Part shown: piece after piece, positions 36,647-49,300 of the stretch | How positions within the stretch are numbered: position 1 is the stretch's first letter | Layout of the letters: every line of letters starts with the position of its first letter | Source of the DNA: Zelopaecilomyces penicillatus | Taxonomy: Eukaryota; Ascomycota; Sordariomycetes; Hypocreales; Pseudodiploosporaceae | DNA: 64,000 bases | Direction: 5' to 3' | Assembly: GCA_005765155.1 (NCBI GenBank) | Contig: VCCP01000002.1 | Coordinates: forward strand, 6,572,001 to 6,636,000 | Program-made: the position numbers and the translations under genes | The notes under the pieces: model-generated | The model's input: only the letters and a program-made list of their open reading frames with translations | Databases searched by the model: none | What the model was told of the DNA's origin: nothing

Positions 36647-38173
36647 TTGATTCACAATAAAAATTAATAAAAAAAAAAACGCCGTCCCCGGGCGCCCCGA
36701 CCTTGGTATGGGGTTACCCCAGCTTTTGGGGCACAAACAGCCGTATGCACCAATAGCAGGCTGTTCCGGCCGGCTCGATGCCGAGGTCTGTACTCCGTAA
36801 AGAATTGAGTAACATTGGCGCTCCCGAGAGGTGGCGCCTTTTTTCCTTGGTTTCCCTTTTCTTTGGTTTATGTTGGTGAATACCTTACTTAACCTTACCT
36901 ACCCACAACCTACCTATTTTACTTGGCCTTATTAGGTTAAATTGGGTTCCCTCTTCGTGAGGGGGAAGATGGAGACAGGTAGCCCTGCACAATGCGGGGG
37001 AGGACAAGGACAAGAGAGCTGCAAGACAGATGAAGAAGATTGATTCCACTATTTCCAATACTCATAGCTTCCAAACATTCAGCACCAACATGAAAGACAC
37101 AAGACATTCAGTCTCTGGGGCGTATCAGCCTCAACGAACACCCCCCCCCCTTTACAGCCCTTTCACTCTTTGGCTCACCGTCCCACCCAACCACGCGTGC
37201 CGGTTTCAACTCCACGGGAACCGCATACAAATTCGACCTTCTGCTCCGAACCGCGCGTGGCTTTATTCCCCCTCCAGCAACCCGGCAAGGTTCCCATGCT
37301 CTAGATTCGTCGTAGACTACCTCCTCCCAAGCCCTCCTCTGTGCCGCTTAAGCCTCAGCCCGTTCACATCTCCCCCAGTTCCCATCGTTCAGCCCATCAT
37401 CCATCCCATGGACATGCCCACCCACACCTCTACACACAAACCCATAGCTTGGGTAGATGGTTGTTCTTGCTGTTGTCCTCCGTCATGAGTTATCCCCAAA
37501 GCAGACAAACCCCCGATCAGGTTCCCACTCCCCTCTACTCCGAATAATCCGGGGCCCCGGATACACATTTCTGCATCTGGACTCATTATGCGGGGAGGAC
37601 AGGCAAATGTATAGTCGAAAATGTAAGTGTATTCTCCAAGACCTCCGTCCCAAGTCATTATTGACGGTGAGATGCAAACGCCTCCTCCCCGGGCCAAGCA
37701 TGCCTCAAATTATCATGCGTTGCTCTTCATGCCCATCTCTACCCGTTGTGAGCCCAACTAATTACAGCCACACACGCTCGCTTGTTACCAACAAAGATAT
37801 GTATGTCATGCACCACATTAGTTTGCCTACATGCCAATAATCCCATTGCCGCGGATGCAAACGCTCATCGCAAAACTACTACAACAACCATGCCATCGCC
37901 GTGTCTTGTCTCATCGCAGCGCTATGAATGCCACTTGCTTCCACAACCCGTCATGTCCCGTCTTGTCCCGAACCAATACCCAATAAGAAACCATCAACCT
38001 TGAAAGAACCCCAAAACACAAAACGCAAACTATCGAATCAACCGCATCTCCAAGCGAGTTCAGGCAAATCCAGCTAAACACCATCGACTCTGCCGCGCAC
38101 TTCCCATGCCACATCTCGCACTTGACATCTCATACCCGTGCCCCCCGCCTAGATACCCCCTCACCCTCTCGGT

Positions 38174-39756
38174 CTATAAACCGCCAACCCACATGCCTAC
38201 GGTAGAGAACAGTTTTTGCACATTGTGCCAGAGCATGCCGACAATGCCGACAACGGTAAAGACTTGAAGAATCTCCCACGGGTATCGTGTTCGGACCTCG
38301 GTTTCCACAAACTCGATGCTCGACTCGGGCATGGCGGGGAAGCGACCTGTGGTTAGGTACTCTTCCATCAGCTCGTCCTTCTTGTACCACTGCTCACGTA
38401 GCCAGAGGTCAAACTTTTCCTGGTCGTCGAGCGGAATATCAGAAAGCTTGAAGCGGCGCCAGTAAAAGTTGACCGACTTGGGAGGGCGGCCTTCAAAGTA
38501 CGTGCTGGCCAGACCAAATATCTCCTCGCCGTATTTGCCTCGTCTAATGTGCGTTTCGGTCAGCGACACTTCTGAGCCAGGTACCCAGCTAGACTCCTAA
38601 TCCTACCACCAAGGGGGGAACGGAAACTTACGCAATGCCCTCATACGCAACTGTACAGTCATAGATGTACTCGAGGCTGCCCTTGAGCTCGTTCAGACAA
38701 AAGAACGTCCCAGTGCTTCGTGGAAGCAACACATGCTCAGGGTCTTTCAATCCTTGCTTCTCTGCCCACTTGGCCGACTTTCTACGTCCGTTGGCAGACA
38801 GGTTTGTGCCTTCGGGGAAAAGGAGTAGCCACATGGGGTCATAGTAGCTCTTGCCATTGGGATCACGCTTGAGTTTCTTGAGCTTTGTGAGACGATGTGC
38901 TAGCCTGGGCTGATCTGTTGACATTTTTCTCGACATGAAGATGAAGCCATAAAACATCATGCCTGTACCAATAAGGGGGATCCATTGGAGTGATTGCTTC
39001 AGAATGATGTACAGGTGGCCGTGCATGCCGGGACTGTTGGCATATCCCACCCACCAGAGGTACAGCCAGTCTGTATAGATCTGAGGATTAACCATGGTCA
39101 GCTATTCGCCCATACAGCTTGTATAATCTCAAAGAGATTCGATGAGTCAAACAACCCAATGTGAGTGGTTCAAGATTGGGCATACCTGATGGTTAGCTAT
39201 GAGAACCATGCGCTCGGGAAACGAGAATTGAACCCCTCCATTTGCTGTTTGCTTGATTTGACCGGCGACAGACTCATCACCACTGATTCTTATAGTAGTG
39301 GGCCCCCAAATCTGTGTCATCAAGGATATAGTAATGCCAAAGGAGCGTTTTGTATTGGCCATGAAGTCGTAGTACAAGCCACGGTTCACAAAATACAGCG
39401 GAGCACCGATCAACTGGGTGACACAGATGCTATCGAAACCTCGAGTTAGTTCCCAGGGGGCGATCGAATGCGCACATCCATGGATCTTGAGATGCGGGTG
39501 CCGTTCTAGGTCAACCATACCTGGCGCAACATGTCGTGAAATAGACGGCAAACATGACTCCTCGCAGGATCTGCATCGCTATTCCATAACCCTTCTTCCC
39601 TGACGGATGCGGGTGAAGACCGTTGAGGCCATTTGACGGCGCATCTTGTGTTGGCTTGCCCCCCAGGGCCATGTCTGGTGCTGGAATGCTGGCTTCGGAT
39701 ACATCGGGATGCTTGAGATCCGCCATCTTGGCCGGCTCGCTTTCTGCTGTGGGCAT
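38174..39756 (-). CDS. AGPAT/LCLAT1-like lysophospholipid acyltransferase
   Basis: Acyl-CoA:lysophospholipid acyltransferase of the PlsC superfamily, closest in layout to lysocardiolipin acyltransferase / yeast Cst26-type enzymes, in ER or mitochondria-associated membranes. Four exons: 39756-39521, 39429-39186, 39080-38632 and 38543-38174, giving 432 aa in frame. The N-terminal 50 residues are hydrophilic; a hydrophobic segment (ILRGVMFAVYFTTC) follows. Motif I, NHQIYTDW (full NHX4D), is split by an intron after Gln. Motif III is LLLFPEGTNLSANGR. Further hydrophobic segments occur around WIPLIGTGMMFYGFIFMSR and at the C-terminus (VFTVVGIVGMLW). Both catalytic motifs are intact, unlike the acyltransferase at the left end of the window. 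The start could also be the ATG at 39726. The gene diverges from the NAD kinase. Confidence 0.9.
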
Positions 39757-41091
39757 GAGTATGTTTGTAAAAGAAAAACTGTAGTAAGAATTATGATGCT
39801 GTCTCCAGGTGAAAGTTTGCCGTTTGGTCGTTCGACTAGGCAGCCAGAGACAAGGCTCAGCGGTTTCCTCCAAATATGAAGGCAGAGAACGGAGCCGGAA
39901 CGCCTAGGCAGCTGAAGAAAGCCCCGCCAGTCACAGCTGCACAGGCCGTGGCGTTATGCTACGGTTTATTTCCCAAGCCAACCTCAGTCTGGGCGGCGAT
40001 CAGGTGTGTCTGGCGCCTGACCAAACGGCGACGATAGCGAAGGGGTTTAGGATGCTCGAGAGGGGTTTTGGTTGAAGGGCTACATAGTTTGGCGTCTCCA
40101 AGAAAAACACACACGATCGGGCCAGATGGTGCCTGCAGCACATGACGATGAGGTGGTTTGGAGGCAGGCAGACGGGCCACAGCGGCAGGCCACTGGCAGG
40201 TTTAGTGGCTGTTTTTAGTGGCTGTTCACGGCCAAAGCCCTATGAGTTTCACTTGATGCGGTGCTCGGAGGGCCAGCCGGTGTGCTGACGGCCTGGCGCT
40301 GAGACCCCCCCCGACTGGCTCTTTTACAGTGAGTGGGTGTAGCTGTGCTAAACCTGGCTGTCAGGTGAGGCGGGGTACAGTCTTCCCTCCCATCTTGATG
40401 GCTGTTTTTCTGCGCATTGCCACTTGAACAGACGGTGTTTGTAGTCAAATTTTCACACAGAACACGTCGCAATTTTTTCCGTACGGGACAGCGGACATTA
40501 AAGACATTCCGCAGGCCTTTTTTTGGCATTCTATCAGAGCGGCAAAGGTGGAAGCGGAGAATGCGATTACCCGACCCGTCCGGCTGGCACGGAAGAGTCG
40601 ACGCTGACGATCGTAGCTACGTAATCAAACGGTCGTGCTAAAGAGCGAGCTATGCCAAAACGAGTCATTAAGCATGTGATCGCTGCCTGCAGTTGCAAAA
40701 CATCTTTGCGCCCCATCAAATGTCCAAGACAGAGTAAAACATAGGCGTGCTCAGGATGGTGGATCGAGTTCCTAAAGTGTCCTTCAAATGGAGAGGAATA
40801 TATGGATATTTTTTAAACAACGCGGTGGACTGTGCTTGTGCAACTCATCGCAACAGAACCCGTGGATTGATCACGTTACACTGGTTGGTCATGATACCCC
40901 ACGTACGTCCGTAATTGAGTCGCACCAGCAAGCTGTCAAAAGGGGTAGGCGGTCAGGATTCCGCCAGCCTTTCGACATCCGCCGCTTACACATTCCTCCA
41001 TCATCTCTGTAACGCTGTTGAGCCAAGCTGTGCGCGCGGAATCCTTGACGTTTTCGTCTTCATCATGATAAGCGTCAGTTGACCTCTCGCC
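39757..41091. other. Divergent intergenic region, acyltransferase / NAD kinase
   Basis: About 1.3 kb between divergent start codons, holding both promoters. A GC-rich stretch with repeated GTTTTTAGTGGCTG near 40200-40222 and several TGGCTGTTTTT-like copies (about 40207, 40395) may be regulatory repeats. No coding frame is credible. Confidence 0.5.
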
Positions 41092-42510
41092 ATGTCTAGC
41101 AGTCGCGCGCTTCTCTGTGGCGTCGGCCAGCTACTCGCCAAGCCTGCGCCTATCCGCTGTCGACCGCCCTCAATCTCATGGCATGATGCTGGGCCCGCGA
41201 GGTCTAGCTACCGACACATCTCAACGACCAGCCTCTTACGGGCAAACGAGTCCCGAAGTGTTGCTGAGCTTCCAGAGCGAACAAATCCTCGTTACCTACA
41301 GAGTACGAAGCCCGGCTCGTCGCTGCTGTCGTTGAGATGGCCTCGACCGCCTCGCAATCTTCTACTCGTCCAGAAGCTCTACTCTCCAGACGTCACTAAA
41401 TCGGTCGCCAAGTTTGCCAAGCATATCAACAGCGAGTATCCCGAGGTCAACATCATCGTCGAGCCGCGTGTTGCATCTACAATTCAGACGCATCTCAACT
41501 TTCCCATTTTCGTTGCCGACCATGGATCCAACATTGCAGATAAAATTGACGTCATTGCTACGTTTGGCGGCGACGGTACCGTATTGCGCGCGGCAAGCTT
41601 GTTCAAATTGCACGGATCGGTGCCCCCTATTCTGTCGTTCAGCATGGGGACTCTAGGCTTCCTTGGAGAATGGAACTTTGGAGAGCACAAAAAGGCCTGG
41701 AGGGAAATGTACATGAGCGGCAGTGATGTGGCGGTGGCTCGAGATGCTGCCGTTCCAAGAGGCGATAAAGACAGTCTTGAACCGGAGTCGTCATACACAG
41801 GGTGGGAGCGCATGAGGGGCAAGAGTCAGGGTGTTCAGAGAGCGTCGCGCATCCTCCTGCGACATCGCATCAAGGCAGACATATTTGACCAAGCGGGAAA
41901 CAAGGTCAACAACCAAATCTCGAATACACTGGCAAGCCAAGCAAAAACAAATATTGCATCTACAGCAGAGGAATCGCCAGCATTAAGGGCCATAAACGAG
42001 ATCTCAGTTCATCGAGGCTCCCATCCGCACCTCGCCATTATCGATATTTTCCAAAACGGACACTTCCTGACAGAAACGACTGCTGATGGCATACTTATCA
42101 GCACGCCAACCGGGTCAACAGCGTACAGCCTCAGTGCTGGAGGCCCCATCGTGCATCCGATGGTCAGGTCTCTGCTCATTACGCCCATCAGCCCGTGCAG
42201 CCTAAGCTTCCGGTCGTTGGTGCTGCCCCTAGACACAAAAGTATGCCTACGAATGAGCCCCAAGAACCGAGGCCGCCAGCTGGATTTCATTATCGATGGG
42301 AAGCGATGCGCAGGCGTTTCGCCAGGCTCAGAAATTCACGTTGAAGGCGAGTTTGTCGGGCGCGCGGGGCCAGGTGAGGAGTGGCATGGCGGTGTTCCTT
42401 GTGTGATCCGAACAGAAGACGATGACCCTTGGGTTGGTGGCCTGAACGGGCTGCTTAAGTTTAACCATCCCTTCGGCAGAGAGCCGCCGAGCGAGGAGTT
42501 TTCCGATTAG
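41092..42510 (+). CDS. Mitochondrial-type NAD(H) kinase (Pos5-like)
   Basis: Phosphorylates NAD(H) to NADP(H), supplying mitochondrial NADPH for antioxidant defence and biosynthesis. Single exon, 472 aa. Residues 1-65 are rich in Arg and Ser with almost no acidic residues and no hydrophobic signal core, matching a mitochondrial presequence. The kinase core runs from residue 85: ATFGGDGTVLRAASLF at 157-172 (GGDGT with the catalytic Asp), FSMGTLGFLGEW, AINEISVHRG near 300 (NE motif), then STPTGSTAYSLSAGGP near 337-352 and the terminal FIIDGK region. Between residues 215 and 290 lies a polar stretch (RGDKDSLEPESS..., TLASQAKTNIAS) that looks like a disordered insertion. The short C-terminal tail is acidic. 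All family motifs are intact. Confidence 0.93.
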   Translation: MSSSRALLCGVGQLLAKPAPIRCRPPSISWHDAGPARSSYRHISTTSLLRANESRSVAELPERTNPRYLQSTKPGSSLLSLRWPRPPRNLLLVQKLYSPDVTKSVAKFAKHINSEYPEVNIIVEPRVASTIQTHLNFPIFVADHGSNIADKIDVIATFGGDGTVLRAASLFKLHGSVPPILSFSMGTLGFLGEWNFGEHKKAWREMYMSGSDVAVARDAAVPRGDKDSLEPESSYTGWERMRGKSQGVQRASRILLRHRIKADIFDQAGNKVNNQISNTLASQAKTNIASTAEESPALRAINEISVHRGSHPHLAIIDIFQNGHFLTETTADGILISTPTGSTAYSLSAGGPIVHPMVRSLLITPISPCSLSFRSLVLPLDTKVCLRMSPKNRGRQLDFIIDGKRCAGVSPGSEIHVEGEFVGRAGPGEEWHGGVPCVIRTEDDDPWVGGLNGLLKFNHPFGREPPSEEFSD

Positions 42511-43072
42511 TGACATGAGATGTTTGTGGCCTTGGGATAAATTTGGCCAACGGATTTTCGGCGCACTTTGCTGGCGCCGTCTTTGCAATTTGAGCGCGAT
42601 ACCCATCAGTATACCTACCTACTTCAGATTATCACCACATAGTCCTAGGATTCGGACTTTCCCATTCTTTGTATGATATCAAGACTTGTATTTCTCATGA
42701 ACTGTACGAATTTTACGCCATGCATGGCACTCTTCTCCCGTTCAGCAGCGCGGCATCTTCATACGCATAAGTTCCTCATGTTTTTAACCTTCATAATTCC
42801 GAGAGATCGATCACCAATTCCAAGACCGCATGTTGAAAGTCGGTGATTGGGGGCCAAATATGGTGATTAGGTGGCCATTGGCGTACAAGGGCCATGTGCA
42901 TGAAGCTGGCTGCGCCAGGTTGGGGCTGAAGACTGGGGGTTGAAGGAGGACGCAGCAGATCGCCTTGTGAAGAGCCCAATCTCCAGCCACAGATAGAATA
43001 AGATCAGCAATATCGTACAGCACGAGTGTTTCTTGCCTGCCGAAATCATAGCATCATTAACAGGTTGGCACC
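42511..43072. other. Intergenic region between NAD kinase and NACHT-ankyrin gene
   Basis: About 560 bp with the NAD kinase 3' flank and the NLR-like gene promoter. A TACCTACCTACTT element occurs at 42612-42623. No gene seen. Confidence 0.5.
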
Positions 43073-46000
43073 ATGAGTTTTGCCTTTGGTGTTGGCGATA
43101 TAATCAAGGCCATCGATCTCTGCAACAAGCTCCGCCGCGACTTTGCCGGTGCACCCCGCCAGCTACAGGGTGTTACAACAGAGTGAGTGTAACTGAACTC
43201 GGGCGTAATGAATATGGGATGTTGGAGCGCCTTGTTCTGACTTCAGTTGGGGAACGGCAGAGTGAGGAGTCTCTCAATTGCGCTACAGGATATCGAGGCA
43301 TATATCTCAGCGGATGACCTTTCGGAGGAAGACCGCGAGGATCTAATAGAAACAGCGCGCGGATGCCAAGGTGTGTTGCAAGAACTGAGCGATATTGTTG
43401 AGAGCAACCGAGTTCTGGACAAGGGCGTTGGAGGCACTGCCAGCAGAGTGAAGCGTGTTTGGAAGAGAATCAACTGGAACCCAGATGATATCCGCGATCT
43501 ACGGGCGCGAATCACTTCCAATGTGTCTCTTTTAAACGCCTTTCATAACCGCATTGCCCGAGACAGCACGTCTAAGCTTGTGCGGCACGCGGAAGACCAG
43601 GAGCTCCAGAAAGCGCTGGAATGGATCTCTTCTGTCGAATATGGCCCGCAGCAGAGCGATTTCATCGCTAGACGACAGCCCAACACAGGCCAATGGTTGC
43701 TCAACTCGGTTCAGTTTCAGAAATGGCTCGAGACGCCCAACGCGACCATGTTCTGTCCGGGAATCCCTGGGGCGGGAAAGACCATCCTGACAGCCGTCGT
43801 TGTCGATCATCTCACATCATACTTGGAGTCAAAACCCGGGACCGGCATCGCCTACATCTACCTTAACTTTCGACGTGAAGATGACCAGAAATTGTCCCAC
43901 ATTATCGCTAGTCTTCTGAAGCAGCTGGCAAAGCAGCAGCCTCTGGCTGCGGAAATGGTTTACGGTTTATACGAGAAGCATAAGCAGCGGAACACGCGAC
44001 CGTTGATTGACGAATTACTCGATGTGCTATGCTCGGTGGCGCAGGCTCCGTTGTTTTCGAGGTTGTTTATCGTTGTGGATGCGCTGGATGAGTGTCAAAC
44101 GTTGGAGAACTGCAGGGGAAGACTTGTATCTGAGCTACTCAGTCTTCAGGCGACCACGAAACTAAACTTCTTTGCTACTTCTCGCTACATCCCTGAGATA
44201 CAAAATGCGTTCAAGGATGATGCCGTCATTACGCTGGAGATACGAGGCTCTGATGAGGATGTACGGCGCTTTTTGGAGGGCAGTTTTGACGGGCTTCCTG
44301 GGATTGTGAGACGCAACGTCCAGCTACAAGACGAGATCAAAACTACAATTGCGGCTGCCGTTGATGGCATGTTTCTCCTAGCTCAAATCTATGTCACCCT
44401 GCTGGATGACAAACTCACAGCCACTGCCGTTAGAAACGCCTTGAAATACATTCAAAAGCAAGGTAGCCAATCCGGTAAAGGAGAAGACGCAAAGCTCCAA
44501 GCCCTCTCCCAGGCCTACGGGCAGGCTATGGAGAGAATCCAGAAGCAGAGACCTGGGTTTCGAGAACTCGCCGAGAAGACCCTCATGTGGATCGTGTCGG
44601 CTAGAAGACCGATTACAACAACGGAGCTTTCGTATGCGTTGGCCATTGACGAGGAGGAGGTGGAGCTGGATACGGATAACATCCCTCTGCTTGAAGATGT
44701 TATTTCTGTCTGCGCCGGACTGGTAACAGTAGATGAGGAAAGCAAAATCGCTCGCTTGGTTCACTACACGACGCAGCAGTACTTTGAACGAAATAGGGAC
44801 CACTGGTTTCCTGATGCAGAATACACCATGGCAAAGGCGTGCGTGGCATATTTATCCTCCTGTGATGTCAGAGCATGGCCACCTACTGATTCATTAAATT
44901 ATTTTTATTATGGGTTTGAGTCACTGGACAAGCCATTCCCCTTGCATTCATACGCTGCACGACATTGGGGCCATCATCTCGCGTCATCTCCTGCTGAAGC
45001 ACAGCGGAACTCCCAAGTCATAGCATTCTTGCAAGCTGAAGAACAGACGAGGATTTGCTCTGTTTCTACAACATGGGACTACTTTGACTACTTGACTGGT
45101 CAATCAGAAACCAAAGGCTTGCATCTAGCTGCTCATTTCGGATTGTCAGAGAGTATCAGGGAGCTTTTATCTACGGATAAGAAGGACCCGCAGAGATCAG
45201 ACGTGAGGGATCATGGGAGAAGGACGCCACTATTCTATGCTGTGAGGTCCGGAAAAGAAGACACGGTGCTGGAGCTAATTCGCCACGGAGCAAATCTTGA
45301 TGTCATGTCAAACAAAGGGGAGACAGCCTTGACCATGGCAATTGAAAACGGGCATGAAAAGCTAGTGGAGATATTGATTCAGAATGGTGCCCAGTGCAAC
45401 TACCCACCACCGGCCTGTGAGACCGTAAGTGGTGATGATGATAGACCGACACCGCTTGGCTTTGCGATTTCAAAAGGCCACATAGAGGCTGTTAGAGTGT
45501 TACTTGCGCATGGGGTGGATATAGAAGTTGAAAACAAAAAGGGCGAAATGGCTGTTTTCTTGGCTGCTTCTGGGGGATTTACAGATATCCTACAGTTGCT
45601 GCTTGACCATGGCGCAGATGTTGAGTCGGCAGATCGGTGTTTGACGACGCCGCTGATGGCAGCTTGTGAGCATGGCAAGGTAGAGGCTGTGAAGCTGCTT
45701 CTTCGCTATGGGGCCAACGTCAACAAGATTAATATATATGGCTGCTCAGCCATGACAAACGCCGCTCTGTGGTGGTCCACGGAACTGACTCTGGCGCTCA
45801 TGGACGCAGGGGCCAAAATTGACGTCGCATTCTTCCAAGGCAACGTACCGGACCCGACGCCGCTATTCATCGCGAGCAGAGAGGGCCACTGCCATCTCGT
45901 CCGTCTCTTGCTCTCCGAAGGCGCACACGTCGAAGCCTACCGTAAATTCATCCACCGCTACGCACTCGGGCGCGAACAGAGAATCTCTGACCTGACGCCG

Positions 46001-46351
46001 CTCATGGTCGCCGCCTACGGGGGTCACAACGGCGTCATCGCCGCGCTGCTTGATTTTGACGCGGACATAGAGGCCACCAACGCCGAGGGCCAGACGGCAC
46101 TGATTCTGGCGGCGAAGGCGGACCACTATCACGTGGTAAGACTGCTGGTGGAGCGTGGAGCTGATGTAAATGCTCGGGATAGGGGGGACAGGCATGCGTT
46201 GTCGTTTTTGATCTGGGGCTGTGCGGAGACGTTTGAGTGGTTGTTGGAAAGGGGCGCGGAGCCGAGGGTGATACTAGAGGAGGATCGGGGGTTGGAGGAG
46301 ACGTATAATACGGCGTTGAGGCTGCGTCCGGGCAAGGCGTGTTGGGATTAG
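43073..46351 (+). CDS. NACHT-ankyrin NLR-like protein
   Basis: Fungal STAND NTPase of the kind linked to non-self recognition and regulated cell death; the ligand is unknown. Two exons: 43073-43182 and 43261-46351, with GTGAGT donor and GGCAG acceptor, giving 1066 aa in frame. An earlier AG at 43246 would give the wrong phase. Residues 1-150 form a helical N-terminal effector-type domain beginning MSFAFGVGDIIKAIDL, resembling the fungal Helo/SesA-like group. The NACHT domain shows P-loop GIPGAGKT (about 205) and Walker B LFIVVDALDE (about 305-315), then a winged-helix-like segment at SARRPITTTELSYALA (about 480). From about residue 655 to 1045 there are some nine ankyrin repeats (TPLFYAVRSGKEDTVLELI, TPLMAACEHGKVEAVKLLL and similar). 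The repeats are divergent, so this is not a recent WD/ANK expansion array. Confidence 0.9.
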
Positions 46352-49300
46352 GGTTGTATGTACATAAAATAGAAGGGCATATGGAAATTGAGTGGCATAA
46401 ATTTGATGTTTACTGGCTGTTGATTTGAATCATAATCAGTGTAAAGATGATGCTGTGCGATAAATAGTTCACGTATCAGGAACGCCTGGTTCTTATACAA
46501 TGTGCTGGTTGTGTAAATTGGGGATAGGAGCAAGTTTGTGTAAGTGACTGTATCACAGAGGGTCAAGGCCCATTAGAGACATACTCGAGATTGAATCTGA
46601 CAAGGACATTTGGTCGCTTGTGGTTACTGATTACAAGTGACTGATATAAATAGCATATTGTACGCGTTAAAGAGTCGAAATAGTAAAAACAAGCTACCTA
46701 CCATAGTGTAACCATAGTTTGGAGATTTTGGCATCTGATAATAGACATCTAGGGTAGCTTGATTATCATATCCAGAGGATATACAACTTATGACCACCAA
46801 CATAAATTCATCACACGAGGCGCATTATAGTGCTTTAGTTTGTCCTTGACGATAACCGAAGGAATGTCTATTTGACAAAAAATATGCCTCGACTCGCATG
46901 TGGTTGGACCTGAAGACGCTGGATCGAGACAAAAAAAAAAGGAATGGAACAATCCAAAAGGCAGAAGCCGCTCGGCAAGTTCGGCAGCGCCAAGCCACCG
47001 CCACCGCTACCCTAGGTGTATGTTGGCTGACGTGGGTGGGGTGGAGTGCTAGTTGTAGCGGGTGTAGCGGGTAAATTTTAGTGAGTGTGGCTCTGTAAGG
47101 TACCTGTAGGTACTGCATGGGGCGGCTTTGGGGTAAAGTTGCAGTGGGCGGGTGTATACAATGTCCAATCATCTTCACCATTCATTCTCTGCAAGCGAGG
47201 AACTTGAGAACAATAAAGTATCGTGAAAAGAAGCAAAGAAACAATATCCTCCACTTTGCTATTACAAGCCCCATCGGACATTACGAGATCTGGAACCACG
47301 CATTGATTCTTTTTATTTGTCTTCTTCAGCCAAGTTTAGCCAAGGCTAGCCGAGCAAGCGGTGTGGGTGCGGCATTTGAGAGCCTGATTGCTTTGCTTTG
47401 CTTTGGTCTCTCGCTTGGCTTCCGAAGGATGCGGCATGAAGTGCATCCACTTATCACGATTTGATTGTCTGGCGCTTCTGAATATGGGGGATACCTACTG
47501 TGATGCTGTGATGGTAGAGACTTTGTGACTGGATCAGGATGCGAGACAAAAACAAACACAGACCCCATCACAACATACATTATCGCCGGCTTGGCAAGTG
47601 ACAACAAATCTCCTACGCTGAACCCCATGGAGAGAGCCCAATTATGGAATGGAATTCTTTTTATGGAGTATGGAGACTGCTGCTGCGCCCTGGAAGTGTC
47701 CAATGGATCTACCCGTTCCATCCTGCCATCGAAAGGGGGACGTGGGACGGGGGCTGTGGGTAGGACGGGTATGGCACCCACGGCAACTTCGGCAATCTGG
47801 GTGTGTGTTGGATGAAGGGTGGTGTTGGAGGCCCCCCAGATTGAGGAGAATGAGGAAGATGTGCTCTCTAGATATGGTCCCCTGTTGGGCTCTTTTGGGC
47901 GTGTAATATGCGTTGCACATCTGTAAGGCTGTAGTTGTTTTTGGTGTTGGTGTTTGGTGTTTGGTGTTCGGGGGGTTTCACAAGCCAAGGATGTAACAAA
48001 CACACACTGAAAGTATTGTTGTTTTGCCCGTTCGTCTCGTCTCGCCTCGGACGGAACCAAGCCGAGCACCCGCCACAACACACAGATGACGGCAAATCAC
48101 AGTGCATACAAACAGTATCAGAGATTAGATTCTCGTATCAAACCTGTTGGTGATGTGACGCAACGGCCACGACGTGGTTGCGGGTGCGGGAGAGCGATGA
48201 ACCCTGATCTACGAGTACCTACTTTTATCGAACTGGTCAAGTATTGGAGGCAACGACCAGCTTGTGATGGTAATCAAACCCCGGACAATGAGCATTCACG
48301 TGGCGCCAATTCACTGCCATGCAACGGACAGACCCGTAATTACCTGGTTGCTGCAGGTATCCAGATGGGCTGGGTCGCGACATATGCCTGCTTTGCGTTG
48401 CGTCGAATACCCAACCACAATTCTTCTGCCTCTTCCTTGGGCATTCACGATGGAACCCTTTTCAACTTTCTAACCTTTACAGATGCATTTCCATCGCATC
48501 ACACATCCGCTTTAGCCGAGCGCCTATACAATATGTTTGTAGGTATGTAGGTGTAGAGATCGGGAATTGCCTCGCCTTTGATCCAATCCGCAAGAGAGAA
48601 ACACTCCATGCCTTGCAGGGGACGGACCGTGCTGGGGGCCTGGGGGGTCTCACAGGGTCGTAGCGGCGGTAGGTACAGGGCTACGCGAGTGAGCCTGACG
48701 ATCAGGTACAGTAGTGGAGGGGGAAGGGCTGTATTACAGTGGCGTAGTAGGTATTTGCACAGCATCACAGCACAGCATCACAGCAGTACGGCAGGGCAAG
48801 TTGGTTGGTGATGAGTGGTGATGAGTGGTGATGCTGGTGGCTCCAGAAGAGCCTTGGCACAGATAATCTCCGCATCCAGCCGCCCATTCACCTTTTCTGT
48901 TTGCTATTTTTCTTGTTTCTCTATCTTGGCAATGCATTTTACTGTGGTCGATGATGTTTTGCTGGTGTAGTGTGGTGACTGTGGTCTGGCTATCTCTATT
49001 CACGGATAGCACTTCCGTATCTGCTAATCAGATGGGATACGCTTGTCTATCTAGATATTCTTTCACATACAAGCAGACAAGGCAGGCAATTGACTGTTGC
49101 CTGCCCAGGTACATACATATTCCCATCTTACAACGCAAGACGGGGCGCAATTCGGGCGTCGTTCTTGGCGCAGGGAACGAGCCGTTTTGGCCGTGACAAC
49201 AACAACAACGTCTTGGCGCCGCAACGGCACTTTACTCCCAGTGATTGGCTGCATCCGTCATCCGTCCAGCATCCCTTGTTGAAGCGGCCGGTATCCCCAA

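Larger units (their letters stand above)
32090..38173. other. 6.1-kb region with no credible gene
   Basis: This runs from the start of the MFS gene to the 3' end of the next minus-strand gene. Open frames up to 233 aa occur (e.g. 32418-33119) but they overlap on several frames, are rich in Pro, Ser, His and Cys, and lack domains. The region is remarkable for homopolymers and repeats: 18 G at 32632-32649, 11 G near 33819-33829, a GT array at 34149-34170, 24 C at 36603-36626 followed by a CA array, and a GGATGGAT/CCATCCAT set near 35743-35880. It could hold a long upstream regulatory region, an untranslated transcript or fast-evolving genes I cannot see. Confidence 0.5.

Noticed and set aside
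47326..48081. 251-aa minus-strand open frame
   Set aside because: No domain, no ordered secondary structure and low-complexity stretches. Open by chance in a stop-poor stretch, though it is the best candidate if a gene exists in this interval.
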